A stretch of DNA of 64,000 nucleotides from a virus, in IMG/VR virus record IMGVR_UViG_3300025132_000028, positions 1 through 64,000 of that record. One strand, given 5' to 3'. The position numbers were made by a program, and so were the translations under genes. The notes beneath the pieces are model-generated. The model was not told the origin of the DNA and did not search any database. It saw only the letters and a program-made list of their open reading frames with translations. How positions within the stretch are numbered: the first letter of the stretch is position 1; each line of letters begins with the position of its first letter. This document shows, piece after piece, positions 57,187 through 64,000 of this stretch.

Positions 57187-58091
57187 TGGCAACAAGTTTA
57201 GTCACTGGTGGTGCAGGATTTATAGGATCTAATCTAGTGGATAAACTCCTTGAAATGGGACATAAAGTTATTGTTATTGATAATGAATATTCTGATGCTC
57301 ATGATCAGTTTTACTATAATGACAAAGCATATTATGTGAAACAAGATATTTGTAGTTATCAACGCACTAGAATTTTTTATCATGATGTAGATTATGTGTT
57401 TCATATTGCAGCAGAAGCACGTATTCAACCCGCTGTTGAAAATCCCCTTAATGCAGTTAGAATCAATGCTCTCGGTACAGCAACTGTTCTTCAGTGTGCT
57501 CGTGAAGCAGGTGTTAAAAAAGTAATGTATTCTTCTACGTCTTCTGCATATGGTCTTGCCAATGAATCACCTAATGTAGAAACACAACCTAATGACTGTT
57601 TGAATCCATACTCAGTCTCTAAAGTTGCAGGAGAAAATCTATGTAAGATGTATACTGAACTCTTTGATCTTCCTACTGTCATCTTCAGATACTTTAATGT
57701 ATATGGTGAGAGACAACCATTAAGAGGACAGTATGTACCAGTGGTTGGTATATTTTTAAGACAACTTGCAGCAGGTGAACCACTTACTATTTGTGGTGAT
57801 GGAGAACAACGTAGGGACTTTGTACATGTCAGTGATGTTTGTAATGCAAATATAATGGCAGCAATATCAAATCCTGATGAGGATGCTTATGGTCAGATAT
57901 ATAATATTGGTTGTGGTATAAACTATTCAATCAATCAGATTGCTAATATGATTTCTGATAATCAGGTTACTCTTCCAGGTCGACCTGGTGAGTGTAGAGT
58001 TACCCAAGCAAATACTGATAAGGTAAGAAAAACCTTTGGTTGGAAACCACAAGTAGATCTTGAAGATTGGATTATTGCTAATGTTTTTTGA
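57186..58091 (+). CDS. NAD-dependent sugar-nucleotide epimerase/dehydratase (extended SDR)
   Basis: 301 residues starting at the TAATG overlap with uvsY; the longer frame from 57159 only covers uvsY. The NAD motif GGAGFIG is at 8-14; the active site has S118/S119 with Y142 and K146 in YSVSK. HIAAEARIQPAVENP, FRYFNVYGERQPL and GDGEQRRDFVHVSDV are typical of UDP-glucose or UDP-GlcNAc 4-epimerases. With the adjacent nucleotidyltransferase and the phosphomannomutase it suggests synthesis of an activated sugar. Exact substrate is unknown. It overlaps the next gene by 11 bases. Confidence 0.85.
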   Translation: MATSLVTGGAGFIGSNLVDKLLEMGHKVIVIDNEYSDAHDQFYYNDKAYYVKQDICSYQRTRIFYHDVDYVFHIAAEARIQPAVENPLNAVRINALGTATVLQCAREAGVKKVMYSSTSSAYGLANESPNVETQPNDCLNPYSVSKVAGENLCKMYTELFDLPTVIFRYFNVYGERQPLRGQYVPVVGIFLRQLAAGEPLTICGDGEQRRDFVHVSDVCNANIMAAISNPDEDAYGQIYNIGCGINYSINQIANMISDNQVTLPGRPGECRVTQANTDKVRKTFGWKPQVDLEDWIIANVF

Positions 58092-58539
58092 AAAATTGAG
58101 TTTGGTTACGGGTGGGTTTGATCCTATCCACAGTGGACATATAAGATATTTTGAGAGAGCAAAGGATCTTTCAAACTATCTCGTGGTTGGTTTGAATGGA
58201 GATCCTTGGTTGAAGAGAAAGAAAGGACAGTATTTTCAATGTTGGACTGAGAGAGCAGAGATTGTTAGGAATTTAAATATGGTTGATGCTGTCATATCTT
58301 GGGAAGATGCAGATGACAGTGCCTGTGGTGCAATTGAAAAGTGTTTGGATATTGCTGATACCGTTATTTTTTGTAATGGTGGTGATAGAGGTAAATTTAA
58401 TACACCAGAAACTGATAAGTATGGTGGAGATCCACGAGTACAATTTGAATTTGGTATTGGTGGTGAAGATAAAATGAATAGTAGTTCATGGATTCTTCAT
58501 GGGTATTTTGAAAGACAACGTAAGATATTAGGCATATAA
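58081..58539 (+). CDS. cytidylyltransferase-like nucleotidyltransferase
   Basis: 152 residues from the ATG at 58081; the frame is open from 58060 but that start has no better signal. LVTGGFDPIHSGHIRYFERA carries the HxGH motif (H17-S-G-H20) that binds the nucleotide triphosphate. VVGLNGDPWLKRKKG and the late NSSSWIL (ISSS-like motif) complete the family pattern, as in RfaE C-terminal, TagD and related enzymes. It would join a nucleotide to a sugar phosphate or alditol phosphate. It overlaps the epimerase gene, so the two probably act in one pathway. Confidence 0.8.
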   Translation: MFFEKLSLVTGGFDPIHSGHIRYFERAKDLSNYLVVGLNGDPWLKRKKGQYFQCWTERAEIVRNLNMVDAVISWEDADDSACGAIEKCLDIADTVIFCNGGDRGKFNTPETDKYGGDPRVQFEFGIGGEDKMNSSSWILHGYFERQRKILGI

Positions 58540-58546
58540 GACCCAT

Positions 58547-58563
58547 CTAAATAACCATAGATG
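58547..58563 (+). promoter_or_regulatory. late-type box in an inverted repeat before uvsW
   Basis: CTAAATA (58547-58553) overlaps the 5' arm and loop of CATCTA (58544-58549) and TAGATG (58558-58563), a 6-bp inverted repeat ending two bases before the uvsW ATG. Confidence 0.45.
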
Positions 58564-58565
58564 AC

Positions 58566-60041
58566 ATGTGGATTATGTCAAACTTGGTTATTAAAAAGAA
58601 GAACGAAGTATTTTTAGAGATACTTGCCGAACCACACGTCTGTCATGAACTGTCAGATCATTTTACTTTTGAGGTTCCTGGCGCAAAGTTCATGCCTCAG
58701 TATAGAAGTAAGTACTGGGACGGAAAGATTAGATTGTTTGATTCTAGAAAAAATCAAATTTACGTTGGGTTGCTTGATAAACTGGTAAGTTTTTGTAAGA
58801 ATTATGAATACGAATATGAATTTTTAAATAACAAATACTATGGTACTCCCTTTGAAGTCAATGAGAATATCTCATATGAGGGTGTCAAGGATTACGTAAC
58901 ATCAATATCAAAATATAAACCTAGAGACTATCAGATTGATGGCATATATGATGCCTTAAAAAATAATCGTAAACTATTGATAGCTCCAACTGCTTCAGGA
59001 AAGTCGCTGATGATATACGGGATTGTGAGATATTTTGTTGAAAAAAAGCAAAATACTCTGATTGTTGTTCCCACGACTTCCCTTGTAGAACAAATGTATA
59101 AAGACTTTGCGGACTATGGTTGGGATGTTGGTTCATATTGTCACAAGATATATGCAGGAAAAGAAAGAGAAACAGACTCTCAGGTTATTATAACCACTTG
59201 GCAATCAATTTACAAGTTACCTCGTAAATATTTTGAAAGATTTTCTGTAGTGATAGGTGATGAAGCACACCAGTTTAAAAGTAAATCACTGATATCTATA
59301 ATGACAAAACTTGGAAATGCCAAGTATCGTTATGGTTTTACAGGAACTCTTGATGGTACACAGACTCATAAGTGGGTGTTAGAGGGTCTTTTCGGACCTT
59401 CTTATAAAATTATTCGTACTGACGAATTGATGGAGAAAGGTTATCTTGCCAACTTAGATATTAAAATTATTCTACTCAAGCATCCTCCTAAAAAGTTTGA
59501 GGTATTTGAAGATGAAATACAGTATATTATAAAACACGAGCAAAGAAACAACTTCATTAAAAACCTGACATTAGATCTAAAAGGTAATACTCTAGTTCTT
59601 TTCAATAGAGTGGAAGATCATGGTATGCCTCTTTTTGAATTAATAAATAGTAGTACGAGTAATAAAAAAGTCTTCTTCATCTACGGCGGTGTAAATGTAG
59701 AATCTCGTGAGGAAGTAAGAGCAATTGCTGAAAAGGAAGATAATGCAATCATAGTTGCTTCTTACGGTACATTTTCAACTGGTATAAACATTAAAAAACT
59801 GCACAATGTTATCTTTGCTTCTCCTTCTAAATCTAGGATTCGTAACCTTCAAAGCATTGGACGAGTACTTAGGAGGGGAAAAAATAAATCTATGGCAACC
59901 CTATACGACATTGCAGATGACATCAGTTACAAAACAAGAAAAAATTATACACTCAATCATATGATTGAAAGAGTTAAGATTTACTCAGAAGAGAATTTTA
60001 ACTATGATATAGTAAACGTTACTTTAAAAAATAATGGATGA
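58566..60041 (+). CDS. uvsW: recombination helicase UvsW
   Basis: 491 residues against 503 in T4. UvsW is a superfamily 2 helicase that migrates Holliday junctions and unwinds R-loops in the switch to recombination-dependent replication. Present are a T4-like N-terminal DNA-binding domain (YRSKYWDGKIRLFDSRKNQI), KPRDYQIDGIYDAL, Walker A APTASGKS near 141, DEAH near 231 (GDEAHQF), YGFTGTLDG, and motifs V-VI YGTFSTGINIKKL and LQSIGRVLRRGKNKS. The start is 58566 (MWIMSN) or 58575. It overlaps the next gene. Confidence 0.95.
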   Translation: MWIMSNLVIKKKNEVFLEILAEPHVCHELSDHFTFEVPGAKFMPQYRSKYWDGKIRLFDSRKNQIYVGLLDKLVSFCKNYEYEYEFLNNKYYGTPFEVNENISYEGVKDYVTSISKYKPRDYQIDGIYDALKNNRKLLIAPTASGKSLMIYGIVRYFVEKKQNTLIVVPTTSLVEQMYKDFADYGWDVGSYCHKIYAGKERETDSQVIITTWQSIYKLPRKYFERFSVVIGDEAHQFKSKSLISIMTKLGNAKYRYGFTGTLDGTQTHKWVLEGLFGPSYKIIRTDELMEKGYLANLDIKIILLKHPPKKFEVFEDEIQYIIKHEQRNNFIKNLTLDLKGNTLVLFNRVEDHGMPLFELINSSTSNKKVFFIYGGVNVESREEVRAIAEKEDNAIIVASYGTFSTGINIKKLHNVIFASPSKSRIRNLQSIGRVLRRGKNKSMATLYDIADDISYKTRKNYTLNHMIERVKIYSEENFNYDIVNVTLKNNG

Positions 60042-60459
60042 CACTTATTACGCACTTATAAAACTGAAGACTGGCGAGGAAATTATCTCTCATATCTTTT
60101 CTGATGATGAGAATGAAGACCCGATTATATGTTTGGGTTCTCCTGTAACAATTGAAATTACTAGCAGATCAAATCATAATGTCTTAAAATTTGAACCTTG
60201 GATAAAGGTTTGTCTTGAAGAAACACTGTTCATAAAACTTAGTGATGTAATTACTATGACTGAATTACCTGAAAACAATTATTATGTACAGTGCTACAAA
60301 GAATACGTCAAGGCGGGTTTTCAGGATGTCAACCTCCCTAACAACCCTAAGAGTAAAACGAGAGGAGTTAAACTCAATAGGACAATGGGTTCTCTTGGCA
60401 CAGTAGAAGATGCAAGAAAGACCCTAGAGAAATGCTTAAGACTTAAATTAGATACTTAA
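60034..60459 (+). CDS. conserved cyanophage protein, possibly Sm-like (141 aa)
   Basis: 141 residues starting inside uvsW. The first 70 residues (YALIKLKTGEEIISHIFSDD, PIICLGSPVTIEITSR, VLKFEPWIKVCLEETLFIKL) form a strand pattern like that of Sm-like RNA-binding domains, where KTGEEI starts strand two. The second half has NYYVQCYKEYVKAGFQDVNL and a basic end (KSKTRGVKLNRTMG, ARKTLEKCLRLKLDT). The position between uvsW and gene 55 is typical for these phages. T4 gene 33, the late co-activator, is a possible but unsupported alternative. Function is not known. Confidence 0.6.
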   Translation: MDDTYYALIKLKTGEEIISHIFSDDENEDPIICLGSPVTIEITSRSNHNVLKFEPWIKVCLEETLFIKLSDVITMTELPENNYYVQCYKEYVKAGFQDVNLPNNPKSKTRGVKLNRTMGSLGTVEDARKTLEKCLRLKLDT

Positions 60460-60503
60460 TATATCCCTCTGAACCTCCACAAGGTTATTGTACATACATT
60501 AAG

Positions 60504-60537
60504 AACACTTGTCAAGCTCTGCTTAAAGTGTTATAAT
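60504..60537 (+). promoter_or_regulatory. sigma70-type promoter for gene 55 with inverted repeat
   Basis: TTGTCA (60509-60514), 17 nt, TATAAT (60532-60537). AACACTT (60504-60510) and AAGTGTT (60526-60532) are a perfect 7-bp inverted repeat spanning the -35 and the spacer end, suitable for a regulator. A vegetative promoter fits the need to make the late sigma factor before late promoters work. Confidence 0.75.
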
Positions 60538-60559
60538 AAAACCATGATAAAGGTAAATA

Positions 60560-61036
60560 ATGCCCAAAGCCAGATCTGAACATTATGTTAATAATAAGCA
60601 ACTCTTAGAAGCACTTATTGTTTACAAAAGCAAAGTAAAAGAAGCACTAGAGAACGAGAAACAAAAACCTCGTATCACGAACTATCTTGGTGAGTGCTTC
60701 TTGAAGATAGCAACACACTTGTCATATAAACCAAACTTTGTTAATTATATGTTCCGTGAAGATATGATTTCTGATGGTATAGAGAACTGTGTTCAGTACA
60801 TCAATAACTTTGATCCTGAAAAGTCAAGGAACCCATTTGCTTATTTTACTCAGATCATCCATTACGCTTTTCTGAGACGTATTCAAAAAGAGAAAAAGCA
60901 GATGGAGATTAAGAATAAAATTTTAGAGAAGACTGGTTATGACCAAGTTTTCAAGGTTGATGATAATGTTTTGAGTAATAGTAAAAGTGATTATAATTCA
61001 ATTAAAGATAATGTGCAGTATAGATTGAAAAAATGA
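60560..61036 (+). CDS. 55: late transcription sigma factor gp55
   Basis: 158 residues; T4 gp55 has 185. It replaces the host sigma factor and recognises TATAAATA. Conserved segments are YVNNKQLLEALIVYKSKVKE, YLGECFLKIATHLSYKPNFV, MISDGIENCVQYINNFDPEK and NPFAYFTQIIHYAFLRRIQK, the reduced sigma region 2 typical of gp55 including the aromatic residues that melt the -10. The C-terminus is basic. AAAGG precedes the ATG. It overlaps the next gene by four bases. Confidence 0.93.
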   Translation: MPKARSEHYVNNKQLLEALIVYKSKVKEALENEKQKPRITNYLGECFLKIATHLSYKPNFVNYMFREDMISDGIENCVQYINNFDPEKSRNPFAYFTQIIHYAFLRRIQKEKKQMEIKNKILEKTGYDQVFKVDDNVLSNSKSDYNSIKDNVQYRLKK

Positions 61037-62316
61037 ATACTGAATTTAAGAAGATTAAAATTGCTGTAATTGGAACAGGGACAGCAGGTTGTATTCAGAC
61101 TCTTCAGTTCTCTCAAGAATTAAATTTTCAATATTTTGAACTTGATTGGATTTATGATCCAGAAACTCCCATCTTTGGAATTGGAGAAGCAACTACACCT
61201 CACATTCCTCAGATTTTAAGAAGATCTAAATTTAGTACTGATATGCTTTTTAATGAATTAAAAGGTAGTCTTAAGTATGGAGTCAGGTTTTTTAATTGGG
61301 GAAAGAAAAATAAAAGATTTGAACATGACTTTGGGGTAGGTCAATATGGTATTCATATGGATACAAGTGCCTTAAGTACTTTTACATTAAAACATATAGA
61401 AAAAATTGAAGGAACTAACATTAAAGTTGTTCCTGAAAAAGTAGACACTATCGAATCTTTGCCTAGCGGATGTGTTGTCAACGGACGTAATTATAATTTT
61501 GTTGTTGATTGTAGTGGAAATGAACCTTTGTTATACAAAGATGAGTATATAGAATCTGAATTACCTACTGTCGATTCAGCAGTCATCTACAGGAGAATGT
61601 CTGCTGGCAATTGGAATCATACTGTTCACTTTGCTCATGAAAATGGTTGGATGTTTGGTATTCCTTTGAAAGATCGTCAAACTTGGGGATATACTTTTAG
61701 TAGTAAATTTACTACAGAAGAAGAAGCAAGAGAAGGATTACAAAAAATGCTTCCAGATGAAGATGTATCTACAGCAAAATACGTTACTTGGAAACCTCAG
61801 TTTGCATCTTTTTTAATTGATGATAACGGTGTTTATGCTAGAAATGGAAATGCTGCAGGATTCATGGAACCTCTACAAAGTCTCTCTGGTCTTCATACAC
61901 ATCAAATTTCTAAAGTTTTGGTTGACTATGTAAATGATGATGCATCTAAACAAGATGTGAATACTGCTATTATTAGTAGTGAAAAAGAATGGATTGAAGG
62001 TTTAGCATACCATTATCAAATGGGATCTTCTTTTGATAGTCCATTTTGGGATGATGTTTCAGAGAGAGCAAAGAAGTTTTTAGAAAAAGAAAAATGTTCT
62101 GAGAGTGATATTTGGGATATCTACAAAGAAGATCCCAAAGATGTAGAAAGAGTTACATTAGGTTGCTTTGAGATACTTGATTTGGTACAATTGTCTCATG
62201 GTTTAGACACTCCAACTGCAAGTATTTTTGATCCTTGGAAACTTGCTGATCCTGATTTACAAAGTGTAGAATCATTTTGGGGAAGTCAAAACAGTATTGA
62301 GGATTATTTAAAATGA
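61033..62316 (+). CDS. flavin-dependent (tryptophan) halogenase-like protein
   Basis: 427 residues. The FAD motif GTGTAG is at 14-19, followed by GIGEATTPHIP near 49-59, the conserved GEAT turn. Lys81 in GSLKYGVRFFNWG corresponds in context to the catalytic lysine of tryptophan halogenases. GWMFGIP (205-211) stands where halogenases have GWxWxIP, so the second Trp is Phe. AGFMEPLQSLSGLHTHQ near 285 is the C-terminal FAD/flavin-coupling motif. Bacterial enzymes have about 530 residues; this is shorter. Such genes occur in several T4-like cyanophages with unknown substrate. It overlaps genes 55 and 47, so it is expressed with replication and transcription proteins. Confidence 0.8.
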   Translation: MNTEFKKIKIAVIGTGTAGCIQTLQFSQELNFQYFELDWIYDPETPIFGIGEATTPHIPQILRRSKFSTDMLFNELKGSLKYGVRFFNWGKKNKRFEHDFGVGQYGIHMDTSALSTFTLKHIEKIEGTNIKVVPEKVDTIESLPSGCVVNGRNYNFVVDCSGNEPLLYKDEYIESELPTVDSAVIYRRMSAGNWNHTVHFAHENGWMFGIPLKDRQTWGYTFSSKFTTEEEAREGLQKMLPDEDVSTAKYVTWKPQFASFLIDDNGVYARNGNAAGFMEPLQSLSGLHTHQISKVLVDYVNDDASKQDVNTAIISSEKEWIEGLAYHYQMGSSFDSPFWDDVSERAKKFLEKEKCSESDIWDIYKEDPKDVERVTLGCFEILDLVQLSHGLDTPTASIFDPWKLADPDLQSVESFWGSQNSIEDYLK

Positions 62317-63356
62317 ATGTAGCAGTAATTACTGACCAACACTTTGGTGCTCGTAAGAATTCTCAAACTTTCCATAATTATTTTTTAGATTTTTATAATG
62401 AGGTTTTCTTTCCAGAACTAGAAAAACGCAAGATCACAACAGTCATTGACATGGGTGATACATTTGACAATCGCCGTGGCATTGATTTCTGGGCACTTGA
62501 TTGGGCAAAGAAAAACTATTATGATCGTCTTGCTGAGATGGGAATTGAAGTACATACGATCGTTGGTAACCATACCGCTTATTACAAAAATACAAATAAT
62601 TTAACAAGTGTTGGATTATTTTTAAGAGAGTATGACAATATAAAAATTTATCCAGATCCCCAAGAAGTAAGTATTGGTGGTCGTGATATTTTATTTTTAC
62701 CTTGGGTTAATAAAGAAAACGAAAAAGAAAGTTTTGAATGTATCAAAAAGTCATCATCTAAACTTGCAATGGGACACCTTGAACTCAAAGGATTTAAAGT
62801 TAACCATCATGTTGTTATGGAGCATGGTAGTATGGACGTTAACCTCCTTAACAAGTTTGATAAGGTATACTCTGGACATTTTCATACAAGATCAAATAAT
62901 GGAACTGTCTACTACCTAGGCAACCCTTACGAGATCTATTGGAATGATGTAAATGATAATCGTGGTTTCCATATCCTTGATCTGGATACCCTAGAAACCA
63001 CTGCTATCAATAATCCCTTTTCGATGTATAAGCACATCTATTACGAAGATACCCCTAGACAAACTTTTAACTTTAGTAACTATAAAAATAAAATTGTTAA
63101 AGTTATTGTTAGAAAGAAAAGTAGTGAAAAGGATTTTGAGAAGTTCATTGACAAACTCCTCTCAGTAAATGTTTATGACCTTAAGGTTGTTGAAAACTTT
63201 GAGATGATAGATGCAGGTGATATCCAGATTGAAGAATCTGAGAATACTATTTCTATCCTGAGCAAGTATATTGAAGAGTCTGAAGGTGATTTAGATAAGT
63301 CTAACTTGAAGAAACTTATTAATGAGATATATAATGAAGCATGCGAAATAGCGTAA
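62313..63356 (+). CDS. 47: recombination nuclease subunit gp47 (Mre11 type)
   Basis: 347 residues; T4 gp47 has 339. With gp46 it resects DNA ends for recombination and degrades host DNA. The metallophosphoesterase motifs are all present: ITDQHFG (Asp8, His10), DMGDTFDNRRG near 48, IVGNHTAYY near 87, and YSGHFHTR near 190. The C-terminal part is acidic and helical and would hold gp46. It overlaps the halogenase gene and ends directly at the next ATG. Confidence 0.95.
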   Translation: MNVAVITDQHFGARKNSQTFHNYFLDFYNEVFFPELEKRKITTVIDMGDTFDNRRGIDFWALDWAKKNYYDRLAEMGIEVHTIVGNHTAYYKNTNNLTSVGLFLREYDNIKIYPDPQEVSIGGRDILFLPWVNKENEKESFECIKKSSSKLAMGHLELKGFKVNHHVVMEHGSMDVNLLNKFDKVYSGHFHTRSNNGTVYYLGNPYEIYWNDVNDNRGFHILDLDTLETTAINNPFSMYKHIYYEDTPRQTFNFSNYKNKIVKVIVRKKSSEKDFEKFIDKLLSVNVYDLKVVENFEMIDAGDIQIEESENTISILSKYIEESEGDLDKSNLKKLINEIYNEACEIA

Positions 63357-63638
63357 ATGTTCCTTCTCATCAATCAAGAACAAAACGTCAATGATGGCGC
63401 TTATTGTGTCTTCGACAAAAAAGGAGAGAAAATATTATTTCTTTTTGAAGAGGTTGACGACGCAGAAAGATATGCTATAATGTTAAATGAGTTTGCAGAT
63501 ACTGAAGTAGAAGCAGTTGAAATAGATAAAGAACCCGCCATAAAAGCTTGTAAGCATCACGGTTACAAGTACGCAATTATATCACCCAATGATATTGTGA
63601 TCCTTCCCTCTCATTATGATCTCGTTTCAGACAATTAA
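63357..63638 (+). CDS. DUF3110-like small protein (93 aa)
   Basis: 93 residues starting directly at the gp47 stop. MFLLINQEQNVNDGAYCVFD, KGEKILFLFEEVDDAERYAI and IKACKHHGYKYAIISPNDIV resemble a cyanobacterial and cyanophage family I know as DUF3110, in which a strand with FLFE-x-x-DDAERYA is central. Its function is unknown. It is placed between genes 47 and 46 in many cyanophages. It overlaps gene 46 by 23 bases. The family name is from memory. Confidence 0.7.
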   Translation: MFLLINQEQNVNDGAYCVFDKKGEKILFLFEEVDDAERYAIMLNEFADTEVEAVEIDKEPAIKACKHHGYKYAIISPNDIVILPSHYDLVSDN

Positions 63639-64000
63639 ATGGAAAAACTTTCTCTCTACTGGAAATCAATTTACTGAAATAAATTTTCAAAAAAGCGATA
63701 CTACCTTAATTATTGGCACAAATGGTGCAGGTAAGTCCACTGTTTTGGATGCACTTTGTTTCGGTTTGTTTAATAAACCATTCAGAAAGATCTATAAATC
63801 TCAATTAATTAATACCATCAATGAAAAAGATTGTATGGTTGAGGTTGAGTTTTCTATTGGAAGTAGACAGTATCTTGTCAGAAGGGGAATTAAACCATCT
63901 GTCTTTGAGATACACCAAAACGGTAAATGTTTAGATCAACTTGCAAACGCAGTAGATCAACAAAAGTATCTGGAACAAAATATTTTAAAACTTAACTTTA
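63616..64000 (+). CDS. 46: recombination nuclease subunit gp46 (Rad50/SMC type), 5' part
   Basis: Only the first 128 codons are in the window. The N-terminus ISFQTIKWKNFLSTGNQFTE is the Rad50/SbcC-like first strand pair, and Walker A GTNGAGKST lies at 34-42, followed by LDALCFGLFNKPFR. The protein should continue past 64000 with a coiled coil and Walker B. It starts inside the preceding gene. With gp47 it forms the Mre11-Rad50-type complex. Confidence 0.93.
   Translation, partial: MISFQTIKWKNFLSTGNQFTEINFQKSDTTLIIGTNGAGKSTVLDALCFGLFNKPFRKIYKSQLINTINEKDCMVEVEFSIGSRQYLVRRGIKPSVFEIHQNGKCLDQLANAVDQQKYLEQNILKLNF

Overview
The window is part of the genome of a T4-like myovirus that infects marine picocyanobacteria (Synechococcus or Prochlorococcus; the Kyanoviridae type). 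The evidence is gene content and order. The T4 virion genes run 25-6-(7 position)-8-(9 to 12 position)-13-14-15-16-17-18-19-20-67-21-22-23-3, followed by uvsY, uvsW, 55, 47 and 46. Small genes typical of cyanophages lie between them, and TATAAATA late promoter boxes precede several virion genes. All supported genes are on the + strand. The DNA is A+T rich by inspection. No tRNA, insertion sequence, integrase, CRISPR array or photosynthesis gene was seen. Which of the two host genera it infects cannot be told.

Layout. 1-3400: about fourteen very short, mostly unrecognised genes in small overlapping operons. Four of these operons are preceded by copies of one promoter module (a 17-21 nt box, 30-31 nt of spacing, then TATAAT). 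This part also holds a DUF7249-like protein, an AbrB/MazE-like protein, a secreted protein and an RNA region with a predicted pseudoknot. 3400-5120: a glycosyltransferase and three conserved cyanophage genes. 5170-37570: baseplate and tail genes, dominated by one uninterrupted 7,013-codon gene that fills a third of the window and by a 2,478-codon DUF4815-like gene carrying a Trp/Arg/Tyr-rich tract. 37600-45490: neck, tail completion and terminase genes, with basic proteins that look like packaged internal proteins. 45570-54010: sheath, tube, portal, prohead core, protease, scaffold and capsid. 54060-56130: short genes, a phosphomannomutase-like gene behind a structured leader RNA, and a secreted protein behind a second hairpin-rich leader. 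56220-64000: tail completion gp3, recombination (UvsY, UvsW, gp46/47), the late sigma factor gp55, two sugar-nucleotide genes and a flavin-dependent halogenase-like gene.

How the parts fit. Gp55 would direct RNA polymerase to the TATAAATA-type boxes in front of virion genes. Sigma70-like promoters (TTGACA-17-TATAAT type) precede the glycosyltransferase, the phosphomannomutase leader, the secreted protein and gene 55. Gp21 would mature the head, cutting gp23 and probably two internal proteins that carry MKTxxxF-type targeting sequences. The phosphomannomutase, epimerase, nucleotidyltransferase and glycosyltransferase suggest glycan synthesis for virion or host surface. The most unusual items are the giant repeat protein (about 28 Cys-bearing modules), the Trp/Arg/Tyr tract, the two structured RNA regions and late promoter boxes placed inside inverted repeats next to start codons. 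Functions rest on motif and gene-order recognition by eye; no database search or folding calculation was run.
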